The notes beneath the pieces are model-generated. The model was given only the letters and a program-made list of their open reading frames with translations, searched no databases and had not been told where the DNA came from. From Anaspis maculata (lineage: Eukaryota; Arthropoda; Insecta; Coleoptera; Scraptiidae), in the NCBI GenBank assembly GCA_949128115.1, contig CASBRS010000002.1:234001-298000 (forward strand): a stretch of 64,000 bases of DNA, read 5' to 3'. This document shows, piece after piece, positions 25,861-39,051 of the stretch. How positions within the stretch are numbered: the stretch's first letter is position 1; the number at the start of each line of letters is the position of its first letter. The translations under genes were made by a program, and so were the position numbers.

Positions 25861-26506
25861 AATATTATTTTGTTTAAATTAGAGACAGTTTTGACGGAAA
25901 CATAATTTCGGCTGAGCTGTAGTGATTCTTCTTTACTAATTCACGGAATAACTATGTTTCAATTCGTCTTTTGAAGACTCATCTAAATTTCGCGGCCACG
26001 ACTTTTAATAGCTCGATTGACACCGTGCTTGGTTTTAAATTGACGTAAATGACGAAAGAACCACTTCAGCGTCACCCACTCTTGAATCTAACAATTATTT
26101 AACTAATTAGTTTAAAATTTCAGTTTTGGTTTACTACATTTATGCCTTTGGGACGCCCAACAACTGCGGCACAAGGCACATACCCGCGGCGTCCTTTGTA
26201 TTCCATGCTTTTGTATAGTCATTTAAACACGTTCGTGTGTCCACATGATAGTTTTCACTTATCCGTTTTTTTTTTATAAGGCCCGAAGCCGCCCCCGGGT
26301 CCCCAACTTTCTCGGAACTTCGTCCCAGTTTTTATGGCTTCCTCCTCATTGTGACTTATTTATTTTTCTTCAAAATACAACTCGTAGCCACCCACCGTGT
26401 GTCCTTCGATTTATTTCCGGACGCTGTCGAATATCACCCAAAGGGTACGGTTTTTTGGTTTTCCCCGGCAAGGTGCAGATGCTTTGATCCCAAGTCGAAT
26501 CTCACA

Positions 26507-26510
26507 AACC
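26507..26510. other. Right junction, AACC
   Basis: Satellite resumes here with AACCCACGTGACTTC. The first complete unit has private changes: CAACACACGTG in its last box and GAAGATGGCAGC where all other units read GAAGTTGGCAGC or GATGTTGGCAGC. Confidence 0.55.
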
Positions 26511-28280
26511 CACGTGACTTCAGGCTTCAACACACGTGACTTTGAAAACGATCGGTAACCACTTTTGAAGATGGCAGCTACTCTTTCCAAACGCAACGTC
26601 TGACGAACGAACACAAATATAGAAGAAAAGACACAATTGGTATCCAAAAAGTTCAGGTTTCAACCCACGTGACTTTTGGCTTCAAACCACGTGACCTCAG
26701 GCTTCAACCCACGTGACTTCAGGCTTCAACCCACGTGACTTTGAAAACGATCGGTAACCACTTTTGAAGTTGGCAGCTACTCTTTCCAAACGCAACATCT
26801 GACGAACGAACACAAATATAGAAGAAAAGACACAATTGGTATCCAAAAAGTTCAGGTTTTAACCCACGTGACTTCAGGCTTTAACCCACGTGACTTTGAA
26901 AACGATCGGTAACCACTTTTGAAGTTGGCAGCTACTCTTTCCAAACGCAACATCTGATGAACGAACACAAATATAGAAAAAAAGACACAATTGTTATCCA
27001 AAAAGTTTAGGTTTGAACCCACGTGACTCCAGGCTCCAACCCACGTGACCTCAGGCTTCAACCCACGTGACTTTGGAAACGATCGGTCACCACTTTTGAA
27101 GTTGGCAGCTACTCTTTCCAAACGCAACATCTGACGAACGAACACAAATATAGAAGAAAAGACACAATTGTTATCCAAGAAGTTCAGGTTTCAACCCACG
27201 TGACTTTTGGTTTCAACCCACGTGACTTCAGGCTTCAACCCACGTGACTTTGAAAACGATCGGTCACCACTTTTGATGTTGGCAGCTACTTGTTCCAAAC
27301 GCAACATCAGACGAACGAACACAAATATAGAAGAAAAAACACAATTGGTATCCAAAAAGATCAGATTTTAACCCACGTGACCTCAGGCTTCAACCCACGT
27401 GACTTCAGGCTTCAGCCCACGTGACTTTGAAAACGATCGGTAACCACTTTTGAAGTTGGCAGCTACTCTTTCCAAACGCAACATCTGACAAACGAACACA
27501 AATATAGAAAAAAAGACACAATTGTTATCCAAGAAGTTCAGGTTTCAACCCACGTGACTTTTGGTTTCAACCCACGTGACTTCAGGCTTCAACCCACGTG
27601 ACTTTGAAAACGATCGGTCACCACTTTTGATGTTGGCAGCTACTTGTTCCAAACGCAACATCAGACGAACGAACACAAATATAGAAGAAAAAACACAATT
27701 GGTATCCAAAAAGATCAGATTTTAACCCACGTGACCTCAGGCTTCAACCCACGTGACTTCAGGCTTCAACCCACGTGACTTTGAAAACGATCGGTCACCA
27801 CTTTTGAAGTTGGCAGCTACTCTTTCCAAACGCAACATCTGACGAACGAACACAAATATAGAAGAAAAGACACAATTGTTATCCAAGAAGTTCAGGTTTC
27901 AACCCACGTGACTTTTGGTTTCAACCCACGTGACTTCAGGCTTCAACCCACGTGACTTTGAAAACGATCGGTCACCACTTTTGATGTTGGCAGCTACTTG
28001 TTCCAAACGCAACATCAGACGAACGAACACAAATATAGAAGAAAAAACACAATTGGTATCCAAAAAGATCAGATTTTAACCCACGTGACCTCAGGCTTCA
28101 ACCCACGTGACTTCAGGCTTCAACCCACGTGACTTTGGAAACGATCGGTAACCACTTTTGAAGTTGGCAGCTACTCTTTCCAAACGCAACATCTGACGAA
28201 CGAACACAAATATAGAAGGAAAGACACAATTGGTATCCAAAAAGTTCAGGTTTTAACCCACGTGACTCTTGGCTTCAACC
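26507..28280 (+). repeat. Left-type lead-in followed by 355-bp dimer repeats
   Basis: From 26507 to about 27200 the units match the left-type segment near 12200-12900, including the CGCAACGTCTGACG variant. A two-unit module then repeats. AAGATCAGATTTTAACC starts near 27357, 27713 and 28068, giving spacings of about 355 bp. The same dimer module occurs two or three times in the equivalent place in later right-type repeats (for example near 31.8-32.5 kb and 37.0-37.4 kb). Confidence 0.85.
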
Positions 28281-31200
28281 CACGTGTCCTCAGGCTTCAA
28301 CCCACGTGACTTTGGAAACGATCGGTCACCACTTTTGAAGTTGGCAGCTACTCTTTCCAAACGCAACATCTGACGAACGAACACAAATATAGAAGAAAAG
28401 ACACAATTGTTATCCAAGAAGTTCAGGTTCCAACCCACGTGACTTTCGGCTCCAACCCACGTGACTTCAGGCTTCAACCCACGTGACTTTGAAAACGATC
28501 GGTCACCACTTTTGATGTTGGCAGCTACATGTTCCAAACGCAACATCAGACGAACGAACACAAATATAGAAGAAAAAACACAATTGTTATCCAAAAAGTT
28601 CAGGTTTTAACCCACGTGACTTTTGGCTTCAACCCACGTGACCTCAGGCTTCAACCCACGTGACTTCAGGCTTCAACCCGTGTGACTTTGAAAACGATCG
28701 GTAACCACTTTTGAAGTTGGCAGCTACTCTTTCCAAACGCAACATCTGACAAACGAACACAAATATAGAAGAAAAGACACAATTGGTATCCAAAAAGTTC
28801 AGGTTTCAACCCACGTGACTTTTGGCTTCAACCCACGTGACCTCAGGCTTCAACCCACGTGACTTTGGAAACGATCGGTCACCACTTTTGAAGTTGGCAG
28901 CTACTCTTTCCAAACGCAACATCTGACGAACGAACACAAATATAGAAGAAAAGACACAATTGTTATCCAAGAAGTTCAGGTTTCAACCCACGTGACTTTC
29001 GGCTTCAACCCACGTGACTTCAGGCTTCAACCCACGTGACTTTGAAAACGATCGGTCACCACTTTTGATGTTGGCAGCTACTTGTTCCAAACGCAACATC
29101 AGAAGAACGAACACAAATATTGAAGAAAAAACACAATTGGTATCCAAAAAGTTCAGGTTTTAACCCACGTGACTTTTGGCTTCAACCCACGTGACCTCAG
29201 GCTTCAACCCACGTGACTTCAGGCTTCAACCCACGTGACTTTGAAAACGATCGGTAACCACTTTTGAAGTTGGCAGCTACTCTTTCCAAACGCAACATCT
29301 GACAAACGAACACAAATATAGAAAAAAAGACACAATTGTGATCCAAAAAGTTTAGGTTTGAACCTATGTGACTCCATGCTCCAACCCACGTGACTTCAGG
29401 CTTCAACCCACGTGACTTTGAAAACGATCGGTAACCACTTTTGAAGTTGGCAGCTACTCTTTCCAAATGCAACATCTGACGAACGAACACAAATATAGAA
29501 GAAAAGACACAATTGGTATCCAAAAAGTTCAGGTTTTAACCCACGTGACTTTTGGCTTCAAACCACGTGACCTCAGGCTTCAACCCACGTGATTTCAGGC
29601 TTCAACGCACGTGACTTTGAAAACGATCGGTAACCACTTTTGAAGTTGGCAGCTACTCTTTCCAAACGCAACATCTGACAAACGAACACAAATATAGAAG
29701 AAAAGACACAATTGGTATCCAAAAAGTTCAGGTTTTAACCCACGTGACTTTTGGCTTCAACCCACGTGACTTTTGGCTTCAACCCACGTGACCTCAGGCT
29801 TCAACCCACGTGACTTTGGAAACGATCGGTCACCACTTTTGAAGTTGGCAGCTACTCTTTCCAAACGCAACATCTGACGAACGAACACAAATATAGAAGA
29901 AAAGCACAATTGTTATCCAAGAAGTTCAGGTTTCAACCCACGTGACTTTCGGCTTCAACCCACGTGACTTCAGGCTTCAACCCACGTGACTTTGAAAACG
30001 ATCGGTAACCACTTTTGAAGTTGGCAGCCACCCTTCCCAAACGCAACATCTGACGAACGAACACAAATATGGGAAAAAAGACACAATTGTTATCCAAAAA
30101 GTTCAGGTTTGAACCCACGTGACTTCAGGCTTCAACCCACGTGACTTCAGGCTTTCACTCACGTGACTTTCAGAACGATCGGTCACCACTTTTGATGTTG
30201 GCAGCTACTTGTTCCAAACGCAACATCTGACGAACGAACACAAATATAGAAGAAAAAACACAATTGTTATCCAAAAAGTTCAGGTTTTAACCCACGTGAC
30301 TTCAGGCTTCAACCCACGTGATTTCAGGCTTCAACCCACGTGACTTCAGGCTTTAACCCACGTGACTTCAGGCTTTAACCCACGTGACTTCAGGCTTCAA
30401 CCCACGTGACTTCAGGCTTCAACCCACGTGACTTTGAAAACGATCGATCACCACTTTTGATGTTGGCAGCTACTTGTTCCAAACGCAACATCAGACGAAC
30501 GAACACAAATATAGAAGAAACGACACAATTGTTATTCAAAAAGTTCAGGTTTCAACCCACGTGACTTTTGGCTTCAACCCACGTGACTTCAGGCTTCAAC
30601 CCACGTGACTTCAGGCTTCAACCCACGTGACTTTGGAAACGATCGGTCACCACTTTTGAAGTTGGCAGCTACTCTTTCCAAACGCAACATCTGTCGAACA
30701 AAACACAAATATAGAAGAAAAGACACAATTGTTATTCAAAAAGTTCAGGTTTCAACCCACGTGACTTTTGGCTTCAACCCACGTGACTTCAGGCTTCAAC
30801 CCACGTGACTTTGAAAACGATCGGTAACCACTTTTGAAGTTGGCAGCTACTCTTTCCAAACGCAACATCTGACGAACGAACACAAATATAGAAGAAAAGA
30901 CACAATTGTTATCCAAAAAGTTCAGGTTTCAACCCACGTGACTTTTGGCTTCAACCCACGTGACTTCAGGCTTCAACCCACGTGACCTCAGGCTTCAACC
31001 CACGTGACTTTTAAAACGTTTGGTCGCCACTTTTGGAGTTGGCAGCTACTTGTTCCAAACGCAACATCTGACGAACGAACACAAAAATAGAAGGAAAGAC
31101 ACAATTGTTATCCAAAAAGTTTAGGTTTCAATCCACGTGACTTCAGGCTCCAACCCACGTGACTTCAGGCTCTCACCCACGTGACTTTCAAAACGATCGG

Positions 31201-32747
31201 TCACCACTTTTGATGTTGGCAGCTACTTGTTCCAAACGCAACATCTGACGAACGAACACAAATATAGAAGAAATAACACAATTTTCATCAAAAAAGTCAG
31301 GTTTTAACCCACGTGACTTCAGGCTTCAACCCACGTGACTTCAGGCTTCAACCCACGTGACCTTGAAAACGATCGGTCACCCATTTTGAAGTTGGCAGCT
31401 ACTCTTTCTAAACGCAACATCTGACGAACGAACACAAATATAGAAGAAAAGACACAATTGTTATCCAAAAAGTTCAGTTTTCGAACCACGTGACTTTTAG
31501 CTTCAACACACGTGACTCCAGGCGTCAACCCACGTGACTTTGAAAACGATCGGTAACCACTTTTAAAGTTGGCAGCTACTCTTTCCAAACGCAACATCTG
31601 ACGAACGAACACAAATATAGAAGAAAAGACACAATTGGTATCCAAAAAGTTCAGGTTTTAACCCACGTGACTTTTGGCTTCAACCCACGTGACTTCAGGC
31701 TTCAACCCACGTGACTTTGAAAACGATCGGTCACCACTTTTGATGTTGGCAGCTACTTGTTCCAAACGCAACATCAGACGAACGAACACAAATATAGAAG
31801 AAAAAACACAATTGGTATCCAAAAAGATCAGATTTTAACCCACGTGACCTCAGGCTTCAACCCACGAGACTTCAGGCTTCAACCCACGTGACTTTGAAAA
31901 CGATCGGTAACCACTTTTGAAGTTGGCAGCTACTCTTTCCAAACGCAACATCTGACAAACGAACACAAATATAGAAAAAAAGACACAATTGTTATCCAAG
32001 AAGTTCAGGTTTCAACCCACGTGACTTTTGGTTTCAACCCACGTGACTTCAGGCTTCAACCCACGTGACTTTGAAAACGATCGGTCACCACTTTTGATGT
32101 TGGCAGCTACTTGTTCCAAACGCAACATCAGACGAACGATCACAAATATAGAAGAAAAAACACAATTGGTATCCAAAAAGATCAGATTTTAACCCACGTG
32201 ACCTCAGGCTTCAACCCACGTGACTTCAGGCTTCAACCCACGTGACCTTGAAAACGATCGGTCACCACTTTTGAAGTTGGCAGCTACTCTTTCCAAACGC
32301 AACATCTGACGAACGAACACAAATATAGAAGAAAAGACACAATTGTTATCCAAGAAGTTCAGGTTTCAACCCACGTGACTTTTGGTTTCAACCCACGTGA
32401 CTTCAGGCTTCAACCCACGTGACTTTGAAAACGATCGGTCACCACTTTTGATGTTGGCAGCTACTTGTTCCAAACGCAACATCAGACGAACGAACACAAA
32501 TATAGAAGAAAAAACACAATTGGTATCCAAAAAGATCAGATTTTAACCCACGTGACCTCAGGCTTCAACCCACGTGACTTCAGGCTTCAACCCACGTGAC
32601 TTTGGAAACGATCGGTAACCACTTTTGAAGTTGGCAGCTACTCTTTCCAAACGCAACATCTGACGAACGAACACAAATATAGAAGGAAAGACACAATTGG
32701 TATCCAAAAAGTTCAGGTTTTAACCCACGTGACTCTTGGCTTCAACC
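28281..32747 (+). repeat. HOR-R copy 1, 4,467 bp
   Basis: Bounded by the rare box variant CACGTGTCC, found once per right-type repeat. It includes a seven-box cluster (30293-30430) and the core variant AACGTTTGGTCGCC near 31016 that lacks CGATCG. It has four boxes near 29733-29800 where the next copy has three, which makes this copy 22 bp longer there. It lacks the ACCTCTGG unit present in the 4,844-bp form. Confidence 0.87.
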
Positions 32748-35700
32748 CACGTGTCCTCAGGCTTCAACCCACGTGACTTTGGAAACGATCGGTCACCACT
32801 TTTGAAGTTGGCAGCTACTCTTTCCAAACGCAACATCTGACGAACGAACACAAATATAGAAGAAAAGACACAATTGTTATCCAAGAAGTTCAGGTTCCAA
32901 CCCACGTGACTTTCGGCTTCAACCCACGTGACTTCAGGCTTCAACCCACGTGACTTTGAAAACGATCGGTCACCACTTTTGATGTTGGCAGCTACATGTT
33001 CCAAACGCAACATCAGACGAACGAACACAAATATAGAAGAAAAAACACAATTGTTATCCAAAAAGTTCAGGTTTTAACCCACGTGACTTTTGGCTTCAAC
33101 CCACGTGACCTCAGGCTTCAACCCACGTGACTTCAGGCTTCAACCCGTGTGACTTTGAAAACGATCGGTAACCACTTTTGAAGTTGGCAGCTACTCTTTC
33201 CAAACGCAACATCTGACAAACGAACACAAATATAGAAGAAAAGACACAATTGGTATCCAAAAAGTTCAGGTTTCAACCCACGTGACTTTTGGCTTCAACC
33301 CACGTGACCTCAGGCTTCAACCCACGTGACTTTGGAAACGATCGGTCACCACTTTTGAAGTTGGCAGCTACTCTTTCCAAACGCAACATCTGACGAACGA
33401 ACACAAATATAGAAGAAAAGACACAATTGTTATCCAAGAAGTTCAGGTTTCAACCCACGTGACTTTCGGCTTCAACCCACGTGACTTCAGGCTTCAACCC
33501 ACGTGACTTTGAAAACGATCGGTCACCACTTTTGATGTTGGCAGCTACTTGTTCCAAACGCAACATCAGAAGAACGAACACAAATATTGAAGAAAAAACA
33601 CAATTGGTATCCAAAAAGTTCAGGATTTAACCCACGTGACTTTTGGCTTCAACCCACGTGACCTCAGGCTTCAACCCACGTGACTTCAGGCTTCAACCCA
33701 CGTGACTTTGAAAACGATCGGTAACCACTTTTGAAGTTGGCAGCTACTCTTTCCAAACGCAACATCTGACAAACGAACACAAATATAGAAAAAAAGACAC
33801 AATTGTGATCCAAAAAAATAAGGTTTGAACCCATGTGACTCCATGCTCCAACCCACGTGACTTCAGGCTTCAACCCACGTGACTTTGAAAACGATCGGTA
33901 ACCACTTTTGAAGTTGGCAGCTACTCTTTCCAAATGCAACATCTGACGAACGAACACAAATATAGAAGGAAAGACACAATTGGTATCCAAAAAAATCAGG
34001 TTTTAACCCACGTGACTTGAGGCTTCAAACCACGTGACCTCAGGCTTCAACCCACGTGATTTCAGGCTTCAACGCACGTGACTTTGAAAACGATCGGTAA
34101 CCACTTTTGGAGTTGGCAGCTACTCTTTCCAAACGCAACATCTGACAAACGAACACAAATATAGAAGAAAAGACACAATTGGTATCCAAAAAGTTCAGGT
34201 TTTAACCCACGTGACTTTTGGCTTCAACCCACGTGACCTCAGGCTTCAACCCACGTGACTTTGGAAACGATCGGTCACCACTTTTGAAGTTGGCAGCTAC
34301 TCTTTCCAAACGCAACATCTGACGAACGAACACAAATATAGAAGAAAAGCACAATTGTTATCCAAGAAGTTCAGGTTTCAACCCACGTGACTTTCGGCTT
34401 CAACCCACGTGACTTCAGGCTTCAACCCACGTGACTTTGAAAACGATCGGTAACCACTTTTGAAGTTGGCAGCCACCGTTCCCAAACGCAACATCTGACG
34501 AACGAACACAAATATGGGAAAAAAGACACAATTGTTATCCAAAAAGTTCAGGTTTGAACCCACGTGACTTCAGGCTTCAACCCACGTGACTTCAGGCTTT
34601 CACTCACGTGACTTTCAGAACGATCGGTCACCACTTTTGATGTTGGCAGCTACTTGTTCCAAACGCAACATCTGACGAACGAACACAAATATAGAAGAAA
34701 AAACACAATTGTTATCCAAAAAGTTCAGGTTTTAACCCACGTGACTTCAGGCTTCAACCCACGTGATTTCAGGCTTCAACCCACGTGACTTCAGGCTTTA
34801 ACCCACGTGACTTCAGGCTTTAACCCACGTGACTTCAGGCTTCAACCCACGTGACTTCAGGCTTCAACCCACGTGACTTTGAAAACGATCGATCACCACT
34901 TTTGATGTTGGCAGCTACTTGTTCCAAACGCAACATCAGACGAACGAACACAAATATAGAAGAAACGACACAATTGTTATTCAAAAAGTTCAGGTTTCAA
35001 CCCACGTGACTTTTGGCTTCAACCCACGTGACTTCAGGCTTCAACCCACGTGACTTCAGGCTTCAACCCACGTGACTTTGGAAACGATCGGTCACCACTT
35101 TTGAAGTTGGCAGCTACTCTTTCCAAACGCAACATCTGTCGAACAAAACACAAATATAGAAGAAAAGACACAATTGTTATTCAAAAAGTTCAGGTTTCAA
35201 CCCACGTGACTTTTGGCTTCAACCCACGTGACTTCAGGCTTCAACCCACGTGACTTTGAAAACGATCGGTAACCACTTTTGAAGTTGGCAGCTACTCTTT
35301 CCAAACGCATCATCTGACGAACGAACACAAATATAGAAGAAAAGACACAATTGTTATCCAAAAAGTTCAGGTTTCAACCCACGTGACTTTTGGCTTCAAC
35401 CCACGTGACTTCAGGCTTCAACCCACGTGACCTCAGGCTTCAACCCACGTGACTTTTAAAACGTTTGGTCGCCACTTTTGGAGTTGGCAGCTACTTGTTC
35501 CAAACGCAACATCTGACGAACGAACACAAAAATAGAAGAAAAGACACAATTGTTATCCAAAAAGTTTAGGTTTCAATCCACGTGACTTCAGGCTCCAACC
35601 CACGTGACTTCAGGCTCTCACCCACGTGACTTTCAAAACGATCGGTCACCACTTTTGATGTTGGCAGCTACTTGTTCCAAACGCAACATCTGACGAACGA

Positions 35701-37591
35701 ACACAAATATAGAAGAAATAACACAATTTTCATCAAAAAAGTCAGGTTTTAACCCACGTGACTTCAGGCTTCAACCCACGTGACTTCAGGCTTCAACCCA
35801 CGTGACCTTGAAAACGATCGGTCACCCATTTTGAAGTTGGCAGCTACTCTTTCTAAACGCAACATCTGACGAACGAACACAAATATAGAAGAAAAGACAC
35901 AATTGTTATCCAAAAAGTTCAGTTTTCGAACCACGTGACTTTTAGCTTCAACACACGTGACTTCAGGCTTCAACCCACGTGACTCCAGGCGTCAACCCAC
36001 GTGACTTTGAAAACGATCGGTAACCACTTTTAAAGTTGGCAGCTACTCTTTCCAAACGCAACATCTGACGAACGAACACAAATATAGAAGAAAAGACACA
36101 ATTGGTATCCAAAAAGTTCAGGTTTTAACCCACGTGACTTTTGGCTTCAAACCACGTGACCTCTGGCTTCAACCCACGTGACTTCAGGCTTCAACCCACG
36201 TGACTTTGAAAACGATCGGTCACCACTTTTGAAGTTGGCAGCTACTCTTTCCAAACGCAACATCTGTCGAACAAAACACAAATATAGAAGAAAATACACA
36301 ATTGTTATCCAAAAAGTTCAGGTTTCAACCCACGTGACTTTTGGCTTCAACCCACGTGACTTCAGGCTTCAACCCACGTGACTTTGAAAACGATCGGTAA
36401 CCACTTTTGAAGTTGGCAGCTACTCTTTCTGAACGCAACATCTGACGAACGAACACAAATATAGAAAAAAAGACACAATTGTTATCCAAAAAGTTCAGAT
36501 TTGAGCCCACGTGACTTCAGGCTCCAACCCACGTGACTTCAGGCTTTCACCCACGTGACTTTTAAAACGATCGGTCACCACTTTTGATGTTGGCAGCTAC
36601 TTGTTCCAAACGCAACATCTGACGAACGAACACAAATATAGAAGGAAAAACACAATTGTTATCCAAAAAGTTCAGGTTTTAACCCACGTGACTTCAGGCT
36701 TCAACCCACGTGACTTCAGGCTTCAACCCACGTGACTTTGAAAACGATCGGTAACCACTTTTGAAGTTGGCAGCTACTCTTTCCAAACGCAACATCTGAC
36801 AAACGAACACAAATATAGAAAAAAAGACACAATTGTTATCCAAGAAGTTCAGGTTTCAACCCACGTGACTTTTGGTTTCAACCCACGTGACTTCAGGCTT
36901 CAACCCACGTGACTTTGAAAACGATCGGTCACCACTTTTGATGTTGGCAGCTACTTGTTCCAAACGCAACATCAGACGAACGAACACAAATATAGAAGAA
37001 AAAACACAATTGGTATCCAAAAAGATCAGATTTTAACCCACGTGACCTCAGGCTTCAACCCACGTGACTTCAGGCTTCAACCCACGTGACTTTGAAAACG
37101 ATCGGTCACCACTTTTGAAGTTGGCAGCTACTCTTTCCAAACGCAACATCTGACGAACGAACACAAATATAGAAGAAGAGACACAATTGTTATCCAAGAA
37201 GTTCAGGTTTCAACCCACGTGACTTTTGGTTTCAACCCACGTGACTTCAGGCTTCAACCCACGTGACTTTTAAGACGATCGGTCACCACTTTTGATGTTG
37301 GCAGCTACTTGTTCCAAACGCAACATCAGACGAACGAACACAAATATAGAAGAAAAAACACAATTGGTATCCAAAAAGATCAGATTTTAACCCACGTGAC
37401 CTCAGGCTTCAACCCACGTGACTTCAGGCTTCAACCCACGTGACTTTGGAAACGATCGGTAACCACTTTTGAAGTTGGCAGCTACTCTTTCCAAACGCAA
37501 CATCTGACGAACGAACACAAATATAGAAAAAAAGACACAATTGGTATCCAAAAAGTTCAGGTTTTAACCCACGTGACTCTTGGCTTCAACC
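32748..37591 (+). repeat. HOR-R copy 2, 4,844 bp
   Basis: Full-length 26-unit form. It has an ACCTCTGG box at 36159 and, after it, a unit with CTGTCGAACAAAAC that replaces the left-type continuation. It carries the private changes CCAAAAAAATAAGG near 33810 and CCACCGTTCCC near 34471, both shared with the copy beginning at 44603. Confidence 0.87.
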
Positions 37592-39051
37592 CACGTGTCC
37601 TCAGGCTTCAACCCACGTGACTTTGGAAACGATCGGTCACCACTTTTGAAGTTGGCAGCTACTCTTTCCAAACGCAACATCTGACGAACGAACACAAATA
37701 TAGAAGAAAAGACACAATTGTTATCCAAGAAGTTCAGGTTCCAACCCACGTGACTTTCGGCTTCAACCCACGTGACTTCAGGCTTCAACCCACGTGACTT
37801 TGAAAACGATCGGTCACCACTTTTGATGTTGGCAGCTACATGTTCCAAACGCAACATCAGACGAACGAACACAAATATAGAAGAAAAAACACAATTGTTA
37901 TCCAAAAAGTTCAGGTTTTAACCCACGTGACTTTTGGCTTCAACCCACGTGACCTCAGGCTTCAACCCACGTGACTTCAGGCTTCAACCCGTGTGACTTT
38001 GAAAACGATCGGTAACCACTTTTGAAGTTGGCAGCTACTCTTTCCAAACGCAACATCTGACAAACGAACACAAATATAGAAGAAAAGACACAATTGGTAT
38101 CCAAAAAGTTCAGGTTTCAACCCACGTGACTTTTGGCTTCAACCCACGTGACCTCAGGCTTCAACCCACGTGACTTTGGAAACGATCGGTCACCACTTTT
38201 GAAGTTGGCAGCTACTCTTTCCAAACGCAACATCTGACGAACGAACACAAATATAGAAGAAAAGACACAATTGTTATCCAAGAAGTTCAGGTTTCAACCC
38301 ACGTGACTTTCGGCTTCAACCCACGTGACTTCAGGCTTCAACCCACGTGACTTTGAAAACGATCGGTCACCACTTTTGATGTTGGCAGCTACTTGTTCCA
38401 AACGCAACATCAGAAGAACGAACACAAATATTGAAGAAAAAACACAATTGGTATCCAAAAAGTTCAGGATTTAACCCACGTGACTTTTGGCTTCAACCCA
38501 CGTGACCTCAGGCTTCAACCCACGTGACTTCAGGCTTCAACCCACGTGACTTTGAAAACGATCGGTAACCACTTTTGAAGTTGGCAGCTACTCTTTCCAA
38601 ACGCAACATCTGACGAACGAACACAAATATAGAAGAAAAGACACAATTGTTATCCAAGAAGTTCAGGTTTCAACCCACGTGACTTTTGGTTTCAACCCAC
38701 GTGACTTCAGGCTTCAACCCACGTGACTTTGAAAACGATCGGTCACCACTTTTGATGTTGGCAGCTACTTGTTCCAAACGCAACATCAGACGAACGAACA
38801 CAAATATAGAAGAAAAAACACAATTGGTATCCAAAAAGATCAGATTTTAACCCACGTGACCTCAGGCTTCAACCCACGTGACTTCAGGCTTCAACCCACG
38901 TGACTTTGGAAACGATCGGTAACCACTTTTGAAGTTGGCAGCTACTCTTTCCAAACGCAACATCTGACGAACGAACACAAATATAGAAGGAAAGACACAA
39001 TTGGTATCCAAAAAGTTCAGGTTTTAACCCACGTGACTCTTGGCTTCAACC
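37592..39051 (+). repeat. HOR-R copy 3, truncated to 1,460 bp
   Basis: Only the first part of the repeat is present. Near 38.57 kb, where full copies go on to CAATTGTGATCC units, it passes to the AGATCAGATTTT dimer module and restarts at CACGTGTCC. This is the junction zone of the 11.8-kb super-duplication. Confidence 0.82.

Larger units (their letters stand above)
23476..26506. other. Low-copy block interrupting the satellite
   Basis: This is about 3.03 kb without any CACGTG box or satellite core. Nothing inside it repeats elsewhere in the window. The ends are TATAACTGTACAACCC on the left and GAATCTCACA on the right; they are not inverted repeats of each other, and I saw no terminal direct repeats or poly(A) tail. 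The left and right satellite remnants together make one complete 22-bp box with AACC present on both sides. Two minus-strand open frames of under 90 codons (24232-24495, 25511-25780) have no domain I recognise. It could be an unclassified insertion, a relic of ancestral sequence, or a segment moved in by rearrangement. Confidence 0.85.

Noticed and set aside
23476..26506. LTR retrotransposon or DNA transposon
   Set aside because: A TGT near the left end and ACA at the right end were noted, but there are no long terminal direct or inverted repeats, no matching 5-bp duplication around TGT/ACA, and no reverse transcriptase or transposase frame.
26245..26647. Short frames crossing the right block/satellite junction
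   Set aside because: They are part low-copy DNA and part satellite, on both strands, with no coding evidence.
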